From NCBI RefSeq assembly GCF_003151075.1, contig NZ_CP029482.1, positions 4,154,001-4,218,000 of the forward strand: 64,000 nt of DNA. The letters run 5' to 3'. This DNA comes from Pseudomonas sp. 31-12 (lineage in GTDB: Bacteria; Pseudomonadota; Gammaproteobacteria; Pseudomonadales; Pseudomonadaceae). Made by a program: the position numbers and the translations under genes. The notes under the pieces were generated by a model. It had not been told where the DNA came from, did not search any database, and saw only the letters and a program-made list of their open reading frames with translations. Of this stretch, positions 1 to 8,150 are shown one piece after another; position 1 is the first letter of the stretch, and each line of letters opens with the position of its first letter.

Positions 1-206
1 AATAATCCCGAAGCCGAGTTACCCGCATTGTTCAGCGTCCCGTCAAAGAACACCCCAATGCGCAGCGCAACCCTGACTTTTTCTTTCGCAGGCGCCGGTG
101 CCTTGCCGTGTTTCTCGTATTCCGCCCAGCGTTGGGCATGGATGTCGACGGGTTTGGCTTCGTCGTATCGATAGTTTTTCGGGGGGTTGGGGACGTATCC
201 ACTCAT
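1..206 (-). CDS. T6SS phospholipase-type effector (DUF2235/Tle1-like), N-terminus only
   Basis: Partial gene running off the left edge; only the first 68 codons are present. The N-terminus begins MSGYVPNPPKNYRYDEA and reaches IGVFFDGTLNN, the start of the DUF2235 (Tle1-like alpha/beta hydrolase) domain found in type VI secretion lipase effectors. The ATG at 206 is chosen because the family commonly begins at this YVPNPPKNY segment. The same frame stays open upstream to about 347, so an ATG at 317 (giving 37 more residues) is possible. The catalytic residues and any partner immunity gene lie outside the window. Identity of the domain is fairly secure; the effector role is inferred from the family. 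Confidence 0.75.
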   Translation of the reverse strand, partial: MSGYVPNPPKNYRYDEAKPVDIHAQRWAEYEKHGKAPAPAKEKVRVALRIGVFFDGTLNNAGNSASGL

Positions 207-424
207 TCCTTGATCACCTGGCTCCTTGGTACAGCGGGCGCTGAGGGTGCCACTGTGGATCCAGTCAAGCAATGCGTAGCCAGAGGCCATCACCCACTGG
301 AACTGAGTGTTGTCCATACATTGCCGTCGTCGATAGTCACCATCAATTCAATGAAGTTCTCATAAAAAATCCGCGGCGTAAGATCGCCTCCATACCAAAC
401 AACTACACCCCGGAGCACACCATC

Positions 425-748
425 ATGAAACGCCAAATCCTTCTCAGCATCGCTTTCTCGGTTTTCGCAGTTAACGCTTTCGCCGCTTCTTCTGCTCACC
501 CGGTTGTCGCTGAAGGCGGCTCGGATCGTCTGATTGAAAGTCGTGTGGCTGAAGGTGGTTCGGATCGTTTGATCGAAAACCGCGTCGCTGAAGGTGGTTC
601 TGACCGCCTGATCGAAAACCGTGTGGCCGAAGGTGGTTCCGACCGTCTGATCGAAAACCGCGTTGCCGAAGGTGGTTCTGATCGACTGATCGAAAACCGC
701 GTCGCTGAAGGTGGTTCTGACCGACTGATTGAAAGCCGCGCCGCATAA
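425..748 (+). CDS. Secreted tandem-repeat protein, 6 x 13 residues (paralogue A)
   Basis: 107 aa. A clean Sec signal peptide (MKRQILLSIAFSVFAVNAFA, cleavage predicted after AFA) is followed by a short SSAHPV segment and six consecutive 13-residue units VAEGGSDRLIENR, with S replacing N in the first and last unit, then AA. Nothing else is encoded, so the mature product is essentially only repeat. It has its own terminator at 777-806 and no operon partner. The protein at 3151 is a paralogue with seven units and the same flanks. Some annotations of similar Pseudomonas proteins use 'phage infection protein', but I cannot support that label from sequence; function is unknown. The start is the ATG opening the signal peptide; the frame's longer upstream extension has no ribosome site or homology. 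Confidence 0.85.
   Translation: MKRQILLSIAFSVFAVNAFAASSAHPVVAEGGSDRLIESRVAEGGSDRLIENRVAEGGSDRLIENRVAEGGSDRLIENRVAEGGSDRLIENRVAEGGSDRLIESRAA
506..739 (+). repeat. Six tandem 39-bp coding repeats
   Basis: Each unit encodes VAEGGSDRLI(E)(N/S)R. Units differ at many third codon positions (Val GTC/GTG/GTT, Ser TCG/TCT/TCC, Asp GAT/GAC, Arg CGT/CGC/CGA) while the residues stay almost constant. Confidence 0.95.
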
Positions 749-776
749 ATGATTGGTTTCACCGCAGTACTCAACG

Positions 777-806
777 AAAAGCCCGGCCTAATCAGCCGGG
801 CTTTTT
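777..806 (+). terminator. Intrinsic terminator of repeat-protein gene A
   Basis: Stem AGCCCGGC / GCCGGGCT with loop CTAATCA followed by a T run, 29 bases after the stop codon. The flank from 757 is nearly identical to the flanks at 3521 and 45170. Confidence 0.9.
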
Positions 807-945
807 CGCGCACCACGCTATTTCAACTATCCACGCACATGGATAGTCATGACAGCTTTAGCGGCTATTGATCCTCTTTTCAGTCTATTAGCATCAACAG
901 CGGGTAGAAGCCTCTACCTGCCATGAACTTGAACAGAGGATCAAA

Positions 946-1347
946 ATGAACAAGCCCGAGTTTTTTGTTACGCCCGGCTACGGGGAAACCCTGCTCAATG
1001 CATTGCATTACTCTCAAGCGCTAAAAATCGGCAATCGAGTTGAGACTTCCGGCCAGGGCGGTTGGGATGACGATCTGCAGATCCCCGAATCGATCGAGGA
1101 CGAGATTGTTCAGGCGTTTCAAAACCTGGAGCGAACCCTGGCGACGGCAGGTGCCGGTTGGGAGCATGTGGTCCACGTCAATTCTTACCATGTCGCAGGT
1201 TTCCCTCCGATAGTTAACGAGACGATGGCCAGGCTATATCGGCATTACATGCCCAACCACGCTCCCATCTGGACGCAACTCGGAGTCGCGTCACTTGGAC
1301 TGCCAACGATGCGCATTGAAATCCGCGTTACCGCCATTGTTCCTTGA
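946..1347 (+). CDS. RidA/YjgF-family protein
   Basis: 133 aa, the usual length of the Rid family. The Rid fold is recognisable from VETSGQGGWD near residue 35 (position of the usual SGQ motif), a GAGWEHVVHVN stretch near residue 67 and an IEIRVTAIVP C-terminus. Rid proteins are cytosolic trimers; RidA proper hydrolyses enamine/imine intermediates made by PLP enzymes, and this one lacks the canonical C-terminal CIA segment, so it belongs to another Rid subgroup whose substrate is not evident. It starts with an ATG preceded by GAGGATCAAA. The gene converges on the LysR gene with 3 bases between the stops. Confidence 0.85.
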   Translation: MNKPEFFVTPGYGETLLNALHYSQALKIGNRVETSGQGGWDDDLQIPESIEDEIVQAFQNLERTLATAGAGWEHVVHVNSYHVAGFPPIVNETMARLYRHYMPNHAPIWTQLGVASLGLPTMRIEIRVTAIVP

Positions 1348-1350
1348 GTT

Positions 1351-2256
1351 TCAATGAGCGGGCGACGCCTCTCGGAATGTCTGAATCACCCAATCGATAA
1401 AAACCTTCAGCCGGGCATTTTGATGTCGATTGGGTGGATAGAGGACATGAAACGGCATGGCGGGTCGAGACCAGTCTTCCAAAACGGCCACTAACTCGCC
1501 GGCGTCCAGACAAGGCTGAACGATGCGCCTGAAGTGCTGCCCGATACCGAGTCCCGCGAGCATCATTTCTTTAAGGCCATTACCGTCATTCGTCGAAAAT
1601 TCGCAGTCACCGACTTCATATCGATGAGTGCCGTTCTCGAAAATCAAGGGTTCCGGTTTCCCCGTCGTGGCAAAGAAGTAGCCTGCCTGAACATGGTTAG
1701 TCTGGAGATCATTCGGGGTAGAAGGCATCCCCATGCGTTCGAGGTAAGCGGGGGCCGCGCAGGTGACGTAGTGAAGGTCGACAAGCTTGCGACCGATCAT
1801 TGTCATGTCATCCAGTTCACCCGCACGAATCACGCAATCCACGCCCTCGCCGACGATATTCACTGGTCGGTCGCTGATGCCTAAAGCGACGGTGATATCG
1901 GGATACTCGCGATGAAAATCAGGCAACGCGGGTATCAGCAGGCAATTGGCGAATGAGGCTGGCGCATCAATCCTCAGATGCCCGCCAGGCTTGAGTTTTT
2001 TACCACGGACGGCGGTGTCCACGGAATCTAGTTCTGCAATCAGGCGCATTGCATGACTGTAGTATTCCAGCCCGTCCGATGTGGCGGCGACTGCGCGGGT
2101 AGTTCGGTGCATCAGCTTGATGCCAAGGTGCTTTTCGAGGTCGGTGATCAACTTGCTGACCTTCGAACGTGGAAGCGCCAGTTGGTCGGCAGCCCGGCTG
2201 AAAGATCCTGTTTCCACAACACGTACAAAAGCACGCATTGCTAAAAGTTGATTCAC
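1351..2256 (-). CDS. LysR-family transcriptional regulator
   Basis: 301 aa, standard LTTR length. The N-terminal winged HTH (about residues 1-60) contains SFSRAADQLALPRSKVSKLI and HLGIKLMHRTTRAV; the rest is a periplasmic-binding-type effector domain (LRIDAPASFANCLLIP begins it). The start is GTG at 2256, giving MNQLLAMRAFVRVVETGSFS, which aligns with the usual LTTR start. It belongs to the AaeR/DsdC-like short-effector group with the GDCEFSTNDGNG region. It faces away from the chorismate mutase gene at 2448, so it may regulate that gene or itself; no effector can be named. Confidence 0.9.
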   Translation of the reverse strand: MNQLLAMRAFVRVVETGSFSRAADQLALPRSKVSKLITDLEKHLGIKLMHRTTRAVAATSDGLEYYSHAMRLIAELDSVDTAVRGKKLKPGGHLRIDAPASFANCLLIPALPDFHREYPDITVALGISDRPVNIVGEGVDCVIRAGELDDMTMIGRKLVDLHYVTCAAPAYLERMGMPSTPNDLQTNHVQAGYFFATTGKPEPLIFENGTHRYEVGDCEFSTNDGNGLKEMMLAGLGIGQHFRRIVQPCLDAGELVAVLEDWSRPAMPFHVLYPPNRHQNARLKVFIDWVIQTFREASPAH

Positions 2257-2447
2257 TGTGGTCTACCCGCTTGATGATGAACATCCAGCCTTACTGTCCA
2301 TGAATCTGCACATTGATGACTGAAATCAGTAGGTTTGTTCTGCGTTTGAGTCTAACTCAGCAGGGGCTCCAAGCGTTGTATGCTTGGCGTCCGCTTGTGA
2401 TACACATCACCTGATTGAAAATAACGAGCTCTAATGAGGTTTTGCTT

Positions 2448-3020
2448 ATGCCCTGCTCCCCACGCATCCCGCAGCTGCTGACTTGCGCCCTGATCGGTTT
2501 ACTCGCTGGCGGCGCACAGGCGAGCACGCCCTCCCCGGCACCCGCCAGTTTGCAACCGCTGCTGGTGACGATGAACGAGCGTCTGAACATTGCTGATCTG
2601 GTGGCGCTGACCAAGTGGGACAGCGGCAAGGCGATTCAGGACAGTGTCCGCGAAGCACAAGTCATCTCCAATGCCAGGAAGTTGGCCGTTAAACGAAAAC
2701 TGGACCCGGAACAGGTCGCCGAGTTGATCGCTGCACAGATTGAAGCCAACAAGCTTGTGCAATACGGGCTGCTCGCGAACTGGCGAGCAGCCGGCAAGGC
2801 GCCTGACACACCGCGGCCGGACCTCACCAAGCAGATCAGGCCACAGCTGGATGAGCTGCAAAGTCGCCTGCTGCAGCAATACGCCGAGTTTGAGCCCTAT
2901 CGCAAAGATCCGAACTGCCCGGACTGGCTGGGCGAGGCGCGAGCCGGTTTGATCAAAGATCAACTGCATGGTCAGGCTCTTATACGCGCTACCGGGGAGC
3001 TGTGTGTCGCGGATCAATGA
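2448..3020 (+). CDS. aroQ: Periplasmic (secreted) chorismate mutase, AroQ-gamma type
   Basis: 190 aa. A signal peptide (about residues 1-25, ending GGAQA) precedes an all-helical AroQ domain: MNERLNIADLVALTKW, the QISNARK-like helix VREAQVISNARKLAVKRKLD and QIEANKLVQYGLLANW, matching the catalytic Arg/Lys/Glu/Gln helices of exported gamma-type chorismate mutases. It converts chorismate to prephenate (EC 5.4.99.5) outside the cytoplasm; the physiological purpose in pseudomonads is not settled. Start: the ATG at 2448 has GAGG eight bases upstream, while the in-frame TTG at 2415 has none and would add residues ahead of the signal peptide. It lies between the two repeat-protein genes as an apparently monocistronic unit. 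Confidence 0.9.
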   Translation: MPCSPRIPQLLTCALIGLLAGGAQASTPSPAPASLQPLLVTMNERLNIADLVALTKWDSGKAIQDSVREAQVISNARKLAVKRKLDPEQVAELIAAQIEANKLVQYGLLANWRAAGKAPDTPRPDLTKQIRPQLDELQSRLLQQYAEFEPYRKDPNCPDWLGEARAGLIKDQLHGQALIRATGELCVADQ

Positions 3021-3150
3021 CAGGGAATCGCCGTTTTGTGCAGCCATTGACTGCATCAATAGTCACCATTAACTCAATGAAGTTCTCTTAAAAACTCCGG
3101 GGCGTAACATCAGCGCCATACCACACAACTACACCCCGGAGCACAAAATC

Positions 3151-3513
3151 ATGAAACGCCAATTCCTTCTCAGCATCGCTTTCTCGGTTTTTGCAGTTAA
3201 CGCTTTTGCCGCTACTTCTGCGCACCCGGTTGTCGCTGAAGGCGGCTCCGACCGTCTGATCGAAAACCGCGTTGCTGAAGGTGGTTCCGACCGCTTGATC
3301 GAGAACCGCGTCGCTGAAGGTGGTTCGGATCGTCTGATCGAAAACCGTGTTGCCGAAGGTGGCTCCGACCGTCTGATCGAAAATCGCGTTGCCGAAGGTG
3401 GCTCCGACCGTTTGATCGAAAACCGCGTCGCTGAAGGTGGCTCTGACCGTTTGATCGAAAACCGCGTCGCTGAAGGTGGTTCTGACCGTCTGCTCGAAAA
3501 CCGCGTCGCCTGA
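3151..3513 (+). CDS. Secreted tandem-repeat protein, 7 x 13 residues (paralogue B)
   Basis: 120 aa. The signal peptide differs from paralogue A at only two or three residues (MKRQFLLSIAFSVFAVNAFA), then TSAHPV and seven 13-residue units VAEGGSDRLIENR, the last with RLLENR, closing with VA. The 5' flank from about 3058 (AATAGTCACCATTAACTCAA onward, including ACTACACCCCGGAGCACA before the ATG) is a near copy of the flank at 336-425, so gene, promoter region and terminator duplicated together. The GGAG in CCCCGGAGCACAAAATCATG is the ribosome site. Function unknown; release of short peptides by cleavage between R and V is a speculation. Confidence 0.85.
   Translation: MKRQFLLSIAFSVFAVNAFAATSAHPVVAEGGSDRLIENRVAEGGSDRLIENRVAEGGSDRLIENRVAEGGSDRLIENRVAEGGSDRLIENRVAEGGSDRLIENRVAEGGSDRLLENRVA
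3232..3504 (+). repeat. Seven tandem 39-bp coding repeats
   Basis: Same unit as at 506-739, seven copies, again with many synonymous differences between units and almost invariant residues (one I to L change in the last unit, one AAT/AAC silent change). Confidence 0.95.
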
Positions 3514-3540
3514 ATGAATGGCTTTACAGCGGTACCCAAC

Positions 3541-3571
3541 AAAAAGCCCGGCCTAACCAGCCGGGCTTTTT
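3541..3571 (+). terminator. Intrinsic terminator of repeat-protein gene B
   Basis: Stem AGCCCGGC / GCCGGGCT, loop CTAACCA, T run; the same terminator as at 777-806 with one loop change. Confidence 0.9.
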
Positions 3572-3711
3572 CGTGAGCTACTTTTAGTACATTCGCATAG
3601 CCTCCAGTCGATCTTCGCGGCACTATTCAAGTCTTGCGGCAAGCCATCAGGCGACACTGCATGTGCCACACCGGAGCGTTTTACAGAACAACAAAAATAC
3701 AGGAGTTGAAA

Positions 3712-4140
3712 ATGTCTGAACTGAACCTGCATCCCAACGCCGCAAAATCCCTGAGCCAATGGCACGACATGATCCTCAAGGGCGACTTGAGCGCCCTGCC
3801 CGAATTGTTGGACCCACAAGCGATATTCCGCTCGCCCATGGCTCACAAGCCTTACCCGGGAGCGCCCGTGGTTTCGATGATTCTTAACACGGTCGTCAAG
3901 GTGTTTGAGGATTTCACCTACCACCGCGAACTGTCGACCGCCGACGGCCTGAGCGTCGTTCTGGAATTCAGCGCCAAAGTCAGCGGCAAAGAGCTGAAGG
4001 GCATCGACATGATCCGGTTCAATGAACAGGGGAAAATCGTCGAGTTCGAGGTAATGGTCCGCCCATTCAGTGCCTTGCAAGCGTTGGGAGAGCAAATGGG
4101 ACAACGCCTTGGCGCTTATCTGGCGGCCAGTAAAGCCTGA
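3712..4140 (+). CDS. NTF2-like / SnoaL-like protein
   Basis: 142 aa. Single small alpha+beta domain of the SnoaL/NTF2 type: an N-terminal helix followed by WHDMILKGDLSALPELLDP, then strands ending GIDMIRFNEQGKIVEFEVMV, the typical 'DxxxFxxGKIxxxxxxxRP' end of the fold. Such proteins are ketosteroid-isomerase-like pocket proteins of varied or unknown activity; no catalytic pair can be assigned. ATG at 3712 is preceded by AGGAG with seven bases between; the longer upstream extension is rejected for that reason. It stands alone between the repeat gene and the alcohol dehydrogenase. Confidence 0.8.
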   Translation: MSELNLHPNAAKSLSQWHDMILKGDLSALPELLDPQAIFRSPMAHKPYPGAPVVSMILNTVVKVFEDFTYHRELSTADGLSVVLEFSAKVSGKELKGIDMIRFNEQGKIVEFEVMVRPFSALQALGEQMGQRLGAYLAASKA

Positions 4141-4354
4141 TTGCGTTGCATCGTTCGCAGGGAGGTGCTGCGGCCTGGCACCTCGCTTGCGGGTACCGAT
4201 CGCGATCAAGGCGCGGCAACCCGGAAGAACTGATTGTCGGGCCGCGCCCTTGGTTCCAGATCCCGGACTATCCTTTCATGCGGTCGCCGCACTTCCCTTG
4301 CTCCGCGGCGACGTCTGAGCAGTCCCCTTGTGTCTCCTGATCTGGAGGTCTCCC

Positions 4355-5386
4355 ATGAGCGATAGCACCGAAGTCACGTCCTTCACCGGCTGGGCCGCAA
4401 TGGTCGCCGGCGCGCCACTGGAGCGTTACAGCTACGACCCCGGTCAATTGGGGGATGAGGAGGTGGAAGTTGCGGTGGAATATTGCGGCGTCTGCCACTC
4501 CGACCAGTCGCTGATCGATAACGAATGGGGCGTCAGCAGCTACCCTTTTATCCCTGGCCACGAGGTGGTCGGCAGCATTGTGCGAGTGGGTGCGCAGGTC
4601 CGCGGTCTCCAGGTGGGGCAACGGGTGGGCATCGGCTGGTACAAGGGCAGTTGCATGCATTGCTCATCATGCATCGGCGGCGCCCACCATCTGTGCGGCA
4701 CCGCCAAACCCACCATCATCGGCAGCAACGGCGGTTTTGCCGATCGCCTGCGTTCGCACTGGGCCTGGGCGCTGGCAATACCGGGCGAACTCGACCCGTC
4801 GATGGCCGGTCCGCTGTTTTGCGCCGGCTCCACGGTGTTCAATCCGCTGGTGGAATTCGGCGTCAAACCCACTGATCGGGTCGGCGTGGTGGGCATCGGC
4901 GGCCTCGGTCATCTGGCGCTTCGCTTTCTCAACGCCTGGGGCTGCGAGGTCACCGCATTTACCTCGTCGTTGAACAAGACCGACGAAGCCCGGCGCCTGG
5001 GCGCGCACAACGTCGTCGCCTCGACCGACAGCGACTCGCTGAAAGCCATTGCCGGCACCCTGGATTTCCTGCTGGTGACGGCCAACGCCAACCTCGACTG
5101 GACGGCCATGCTCGCCACCCTGCGCGGCAAGGGGCGCCTGCACTTTGTCGGCATCGTGCCCGACGCTATTCCCGTGCATGTGTTCAACCTGATCCCCCAA
5201 CAAAAGACCCTGTCCGCCTCGCCGGTCGGCTCGCCGAGTACCACGGCGACCATGCTGGAATTCTGCGCACGTCATCAGATCCTGCCGCAGGTCGAGCTTT
5301 TTCCCATGAGCCGGGTCAACGAAGCGATCGATCACCTGCGCAGCGGCAAGGCGCGTTACCGCGTGGTGCTGGATGCGAGCAAATGA
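4355..5386 (+). CDS. Zinc-dependent alcohol dehydrogenase (YahK/cinnamyl-type MDR)
   Basis: 343 aa medium-chain dehydrogenase. Catalytic zinc ligands: Cys in CGVCHSD (about residue 48) and the GHEVVG histidine-glutamate; structural zinc cysteines cluster in GSCMHCSSCIGGAHHLC (about 98-114). Rossmann motif VGVVGIGGLGHLALRF near residue 175 binds NADP(H) as in YahK and cinnamyl alcohol dehydrogenases. It probably reduces aldehydes to alcohols in the cytoplasm; the substrate is not visible. GGAGG lies seven bases before the chosen ATG. Confidence 0.88.
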   Translation: MSDSTEVTSFTGWAAMVAGAPLERYSYDPGQLGDEEVEVAVEYCGVCHSDQSLIDNEWGVSSYPFIPGHEVVGSIVRVGAQVRGLQVGQRVGIGWYKGSCMHCSSCIGGAHHLCGTAKPTIIGSNGGFADRLRSHWAWALAIPGELDPSMAGPLFCAGSTVFNPLVEFGVKPTDRVGVVGIGGLGHLALRFLNAWGCEVTAFTSSLNKTDEARRLGAHNVVASTDSDSLKAIAGTLDFLLVTANANLDWTAMLATLRGKGRLHFVGIVPDAIPVHVFNLIPQQKTLSASPVGSPSTTATMLEFCARHQILPQVELFPMSRVNEAIDHLRSGKARYRVVLDASK

Positions 5387-5497
5387 AGGACCAACGCTGA
5401 TATGGATAACCAGGCACCCGAGCCTCAATCCGTCGATAGCCTCATCCCCAGCAGCACCCGCTAATCACCCCTTGCAGTTCTTACGCAGGAGTTGGCA

Positions 5498-5950
5498 ATG
5501 ATCCCCAGACATTCGCTTGCAACCCTGATGATCAGCGCAAGCCTGTGCGGCTGCACCATTTCAACCGACCATGGCGTGTCTGTCCCGCTGGTTGCCACCC
5601 GACAGAACACCGGGCAGATCGGCAATGTAACGCTGACAAGCTGGGACAAACAAACCGGGCTCAGCTTCTTCATCAGTGGTGCTCCAAGCGGAGCGACCCT
5701 GCCCTTGCGTCTCTACAGCTTCATTCATAAAGGCAGCTGCCAGCAACCCGGGCCAGTGGCCTTTGCAATGAACGACAAGGTCAATACCAAGCGCGAAGCG
5801 GTACGCGGCTGGTCGTTCTCAAGAAGCGCACCGATCGCCCTGCCGGATCTGCTTGCCAACGAGCATTACATCGTCGTGCGAACGGCTCCGGCGAATGGCA
5901 ACGTCGATATTTTTTGCGGCGATATCAGGCCGGCTGGCGCAGTGAAGTAG
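5498..5950 (+). CDS. Putative lipoprotein of unknown function
   Basis: 150 aa. Hydrophobic N-terminus with a possible lipobox SLCGC (cysteine about residue 19), so probably a lipoprotein. The remainder is a single beta-rich domain with a pair of cysteines (KGSCQQPG and IFCGDIRP) that could form a disulfide; it looks like a small Ig/transthyretin-like fold (LPLRLYSFIHKGSCQQPG, HYIVVRTAPANGNVDIFCG) seen in periplasmic proteins of unknown role. ATG at 5498 follows AGGAG by six bases; the TTG at 5492 overlaps the ribosome site and is rejected. Confidence 0.65.
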   Translation: MIPRHSLATLMISASLCGCTISTDHGVSVPLVATRQNTGQIGNVTLTSWDKQTGLSFFISGAPSGATLPLRLYSFIHKGSCQQPGPVAFAMNDKVNTKREAVRGWSFSRSAPIALPDLLANEHYIVVRTAPANGNVDIFCGDIRPAGAVK

Positions 5951-6032
5951 CCACTGGAGAGAATGCGATAACGGGGCAAATTCATTGTTTTGAGTCAGTC
6001 GGGGACGCCTCGTCCCCTGCATTCGAAACGGC

Positions 6033-6491
6033 TTATTCCCTGTCTTTCGTAGTACGGATCAGGTTGTCCCGCAATTTCACAATGGCTTGCTGCATTTGCA
6101 CGAATTCGTCGGGATCAAGACCGGTTTGCGGGAAGCCTTCTTCCGTAAGGCCTTCACGCAGTTTTCGTCCCTCGTTTGTGAGGCTGATGCGTACCTGGCG
6201 CTCGTCTTCCGGGTCGCGCTGGCGTAGCAAGTAACCCATCGCTTCCAGTTTCTTCAGGATTGGCGTGAGGGTGTTGGATTCGAGGAACAGCTTTTCGCCG
6301 AGGCTCCCTACAGTCTGGTTGTCTTCTTCCCACAGCACAACGAGGGTGATGTATTGCGTGTAGGTGAGCCCGAGCCGTTCGAGCATTGGCTTGTAAGCCT
6401 TGCCAAAAGCGAGGTTGGAGGAATAGACCGCAAAACACAGGAAGTCGGAAAGCTTCAAGTCGAGGGCAGCTGTCTTTTTGGTGGGTTTCAT
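6033..6491 (-). CDS. ohrR: OhrR-like MarR-family regulator
   Basis: 152 aa winged-helix repressor. The segment LKLSDFLCFAVYSSNLAF carries a cysteine at the place of the peroxide-sensing Cys of OhrR, followed by YTQYITLVVLWEEDNQTVG and the recognition helix/wing LESNTLTPILKKLEAMGYLLR...DERQVRISLT. OhrR represses an organic hydroperoxide resistance gene until its Cys is oxidised, but no ohr gene is in this window. A near-perfect palindrome lies upstream at 6537-6557 and again at 8407-8427, suggesting autoregulation plus control of the divergent locus. Start at 6491 (MKPTKK) follows GAGA; 6497 and 6542 are alternatives. Confidence 0.8.
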   Translation of the reverse strand: MKPTKKTAALDLKLSDFLCFAVYSSNLAFGKAYKPMLERLGLTYTQYITLVVLWEEDNQTVGSLGEKLFLESNTLTPILKKLEAMGYLLRQRDPEDERQVRISLTNEGRKLREGLTEEGFPQTGLDPDEFVQMQQAIVKLRDNLIRTTKDRE

Positions 6492-6536
6492 GAGCATTCT
6501 CTGTGGCCAAAGACGGATAGACTGCAAGATTCGACT

Positions 6537-6557
6537 ATACATCGCATGCGATGGTAT
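6537..6557. promoter_or_regulatory. Palindromic operator, likely for the MarR/OhrR-like regulator
   Basis: TACATCGCATGCGATGGTA with core CATCGCATGCGATG (6540-6553), just upstream of the MarR-family gene. The core ATCGNATGCGAT recurs at 8412-8423. Confidence 0.6.
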
Positions 6558-6717
6558 CGGAAGTGCTCGCTGCGTCGTCCGTCCTAAACACTGTGATGGC
6601 CGACGACTGGTTCACCGATGCCCCTGGGTTGCTCGGTTCGGATCACTTTCACGTGATCCGAACCGAGCCATTCTGATCATTGCAAGATCAGTTCTTCGAT
6701 GCCTGTGGGTTTGGCAC

Positions 6718-8040
6718 TTACCTCAGCGATTTAAATCCGGCCCGGACTTCCTGCGAGAACAGCGCCGGCTGCTCCCACGCAGCAAAGTGCCCGCCTTTGG
6801 GAAGTTCGTTGTAATGCACGAGTTTGGGATACGCCTTCTGCGACCAACTTTTCGGCGCCGTATACAGTTCATCAGGAAACACACTCACCGCGACCGGGAT
6901 GTTGACGCCCTTGACGGCAAAGAATGTTGACTTGTTTTCCCAATAGAGCCGCCCCGAGGAAACGGCCGTCTGGGTCAGCCAGAACAACGTGATGTTGTCG
7001 AGGACGTCATCCGGTGTGAGGCCTTCCGGTTGCCCGTCAATGGATCGCGCAATCATCTCGTAGCTTTTAGGATCATGATCAAGCATGAAGGCCGCCAACC
7101 CAACCGGTGAATCATTGAGGCCTGTCAGCGACTGCGGCCGATCCCCCATCATGATGGCGTAACCGATGTGCTTGTACGTATTGGCGAGTTGATCGGCCGC
7201 GCGCTTCTCTTCTTCAGAAAGACCATTGGGTACAGGCTCGCCGCGAAATAACGCAGCATCCAGTTCAGGCGGGATGACGCCGGGCATGTTCGAATGAATA
7301 CCGATCAAGCCAGGTGGCGCCTTTACAGCCATCAGGTCGACAACGATAGAACCCCAGTCGCCACCTTGCGCGCCATACGTTGTGTAGCCGAGACGCTTCA
7401 TCAACTCGATGTAGGCATCGGCGATACGATCGGGATTCCAACCGGGCCCGGTCGGTTTCTCCGAGAAGCCGTAACCCGGCATCGATGGAATCACCAGGCT
7501 GAACGCATCGGAGGCACTGGCGCCATGCGCGGCGGGATCGGTGAGTGGCCCAATGACTTTCATCAACTCGATCACCGACCCGGGCCAGCCGTGCGCCATC
7601 AATAGGGGTAGCGCATTCTCGTGTTTCGAGCGGACATGAATGAAGTGGATATCCAGGCCATCAATATGGGTGATGAAGTTTGGAACGGCGTTTATTTTCG
7701 ATTCGATTACCCGCCAGTCATATTGGGTCGCCCAGTGCCTTGCCAGTTTCTGGATCGTCGCCAGTTGTACACCTTGGGAGGAATCATTGACTGTTTCCTT
7801 GTCCGGCCATCTTGTTGCTTCTATCCGTCTACGCAACTCTGCAAGTTCAGACTCTTTGGCGCTGAAATGAAAGGGCCGTATTTCAGCGGAAACACTATCG
7901 GCTTTTGTTGGAGTATTGGTCATAGCGTCAGTCCTGGTTGATAAACCGAGTAACCCTAGCGGTGCAGCGGCACAGGCCACTGCAGCAGCGCCGCAGAAGT
8001 TACGTCTGGTCAGGGAAAGTAGTTTTAGAGTTTTTGGCAT
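6718..8040 (-). CDS. Tat-exported epoxide hydrolase (EHN-domain alpha/beta hydrolase)
   Basis: 440 aa. A twin-arginine signal (LTRRNFCGAAAVACAAAPLG, residues about 10-30) indicates folded export. Residues 50-160 form the epoxide hydrolase N-terminal (EHN) domain (IRPFHFSAKESELAELRRRI). The catalytic core shows the oxyanion motif HGWPGS (about 149), the nucleophile Asp in GGDWGS (about 224), and the base His in LPKGGHFAAWE (about 416). It should hydrolyse epoxides to diols in the periplasm. Substrate unknown; homologues act on juvenile-hormone-like and terpene epoxides. No promoter assigned; a 19-codon ORF with a strong ribosome site lies 110 bases upstream (8151-8210). Confidence 0.88.
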   Translation of the reverse strand: MPKTLKLLSLTRRNFCGAAAVACAAAPLGLLGLSTRTDAMTNTPTKADSVSAEIRPFHFSAKESELAELRRRIEATRWPDKETVNDSSQGVQLATIQKLARHWATQYDWRVIESKINAVPNFITHIDGLDIHFIHVRSKHENALPLLMAHGWPGSVIELMKVIGPLTDPAAHGASASDAFSLVIPSMPGYGFSEKPTGPGWNPDRIADAYIELMKRLGYTTYGAQGGDWGSIVVDLMAVKAPPGLIGIHSNMPGVIPPELDAALFRGEPVPNGLSEEEKRAADQLANTYKHIGYAIMMGDRPQSLTGLNDSPVGLAAFMLDHDPKSYEMIARSIDGQPEGLTPDDVLDNITLFWLTQTAVSSGRLYWENKSTFFAVKGVNIPVAVSVFPDELYTAPKSWSQKAYPKLVHYNELPKGGHFAAWEQPALFSQEVRAGFKSLR

Positions 8041-8150
8041 ACAGGCTTCTACGTCGCGAAGTCACACGCGGGCCGTATTTTTCAAACACGGGACAATAAC
8101 GACAAATAGGTATCTATCGCGGGAGCTGTAACAAACCTGAGCGGTGTTTT

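Noticed and set aside
1..206. Left-edge gene as a complete phospholipase effector
   Set aside because: Only the first 68 codons are in the window; catalytic residues cannot be seen.
471..816. Long minus-strand frames through the 39-bp repeats (e.g. 471-746, 496-816 and 3129-3623)
   Set aside because: Mirror frames of a repeat; they lack ribosome sites and signal or domain features, and the plus-strand product has a signal peptide and terminator.
424..3600. Repeat arrays considered as CRISPR
   Set aside because: Repeats are contiguous, coding, in frame with a signal peptide and have no spacers.
5402..5464. 20-codon ORF MDNQAPEPQSVDSLIPSSTR after the alcohol dehydrogenase gene
   Set aside because: Poorly spaced ribosome site, no homology; may be the stub of a lost gene but cannot be supported.
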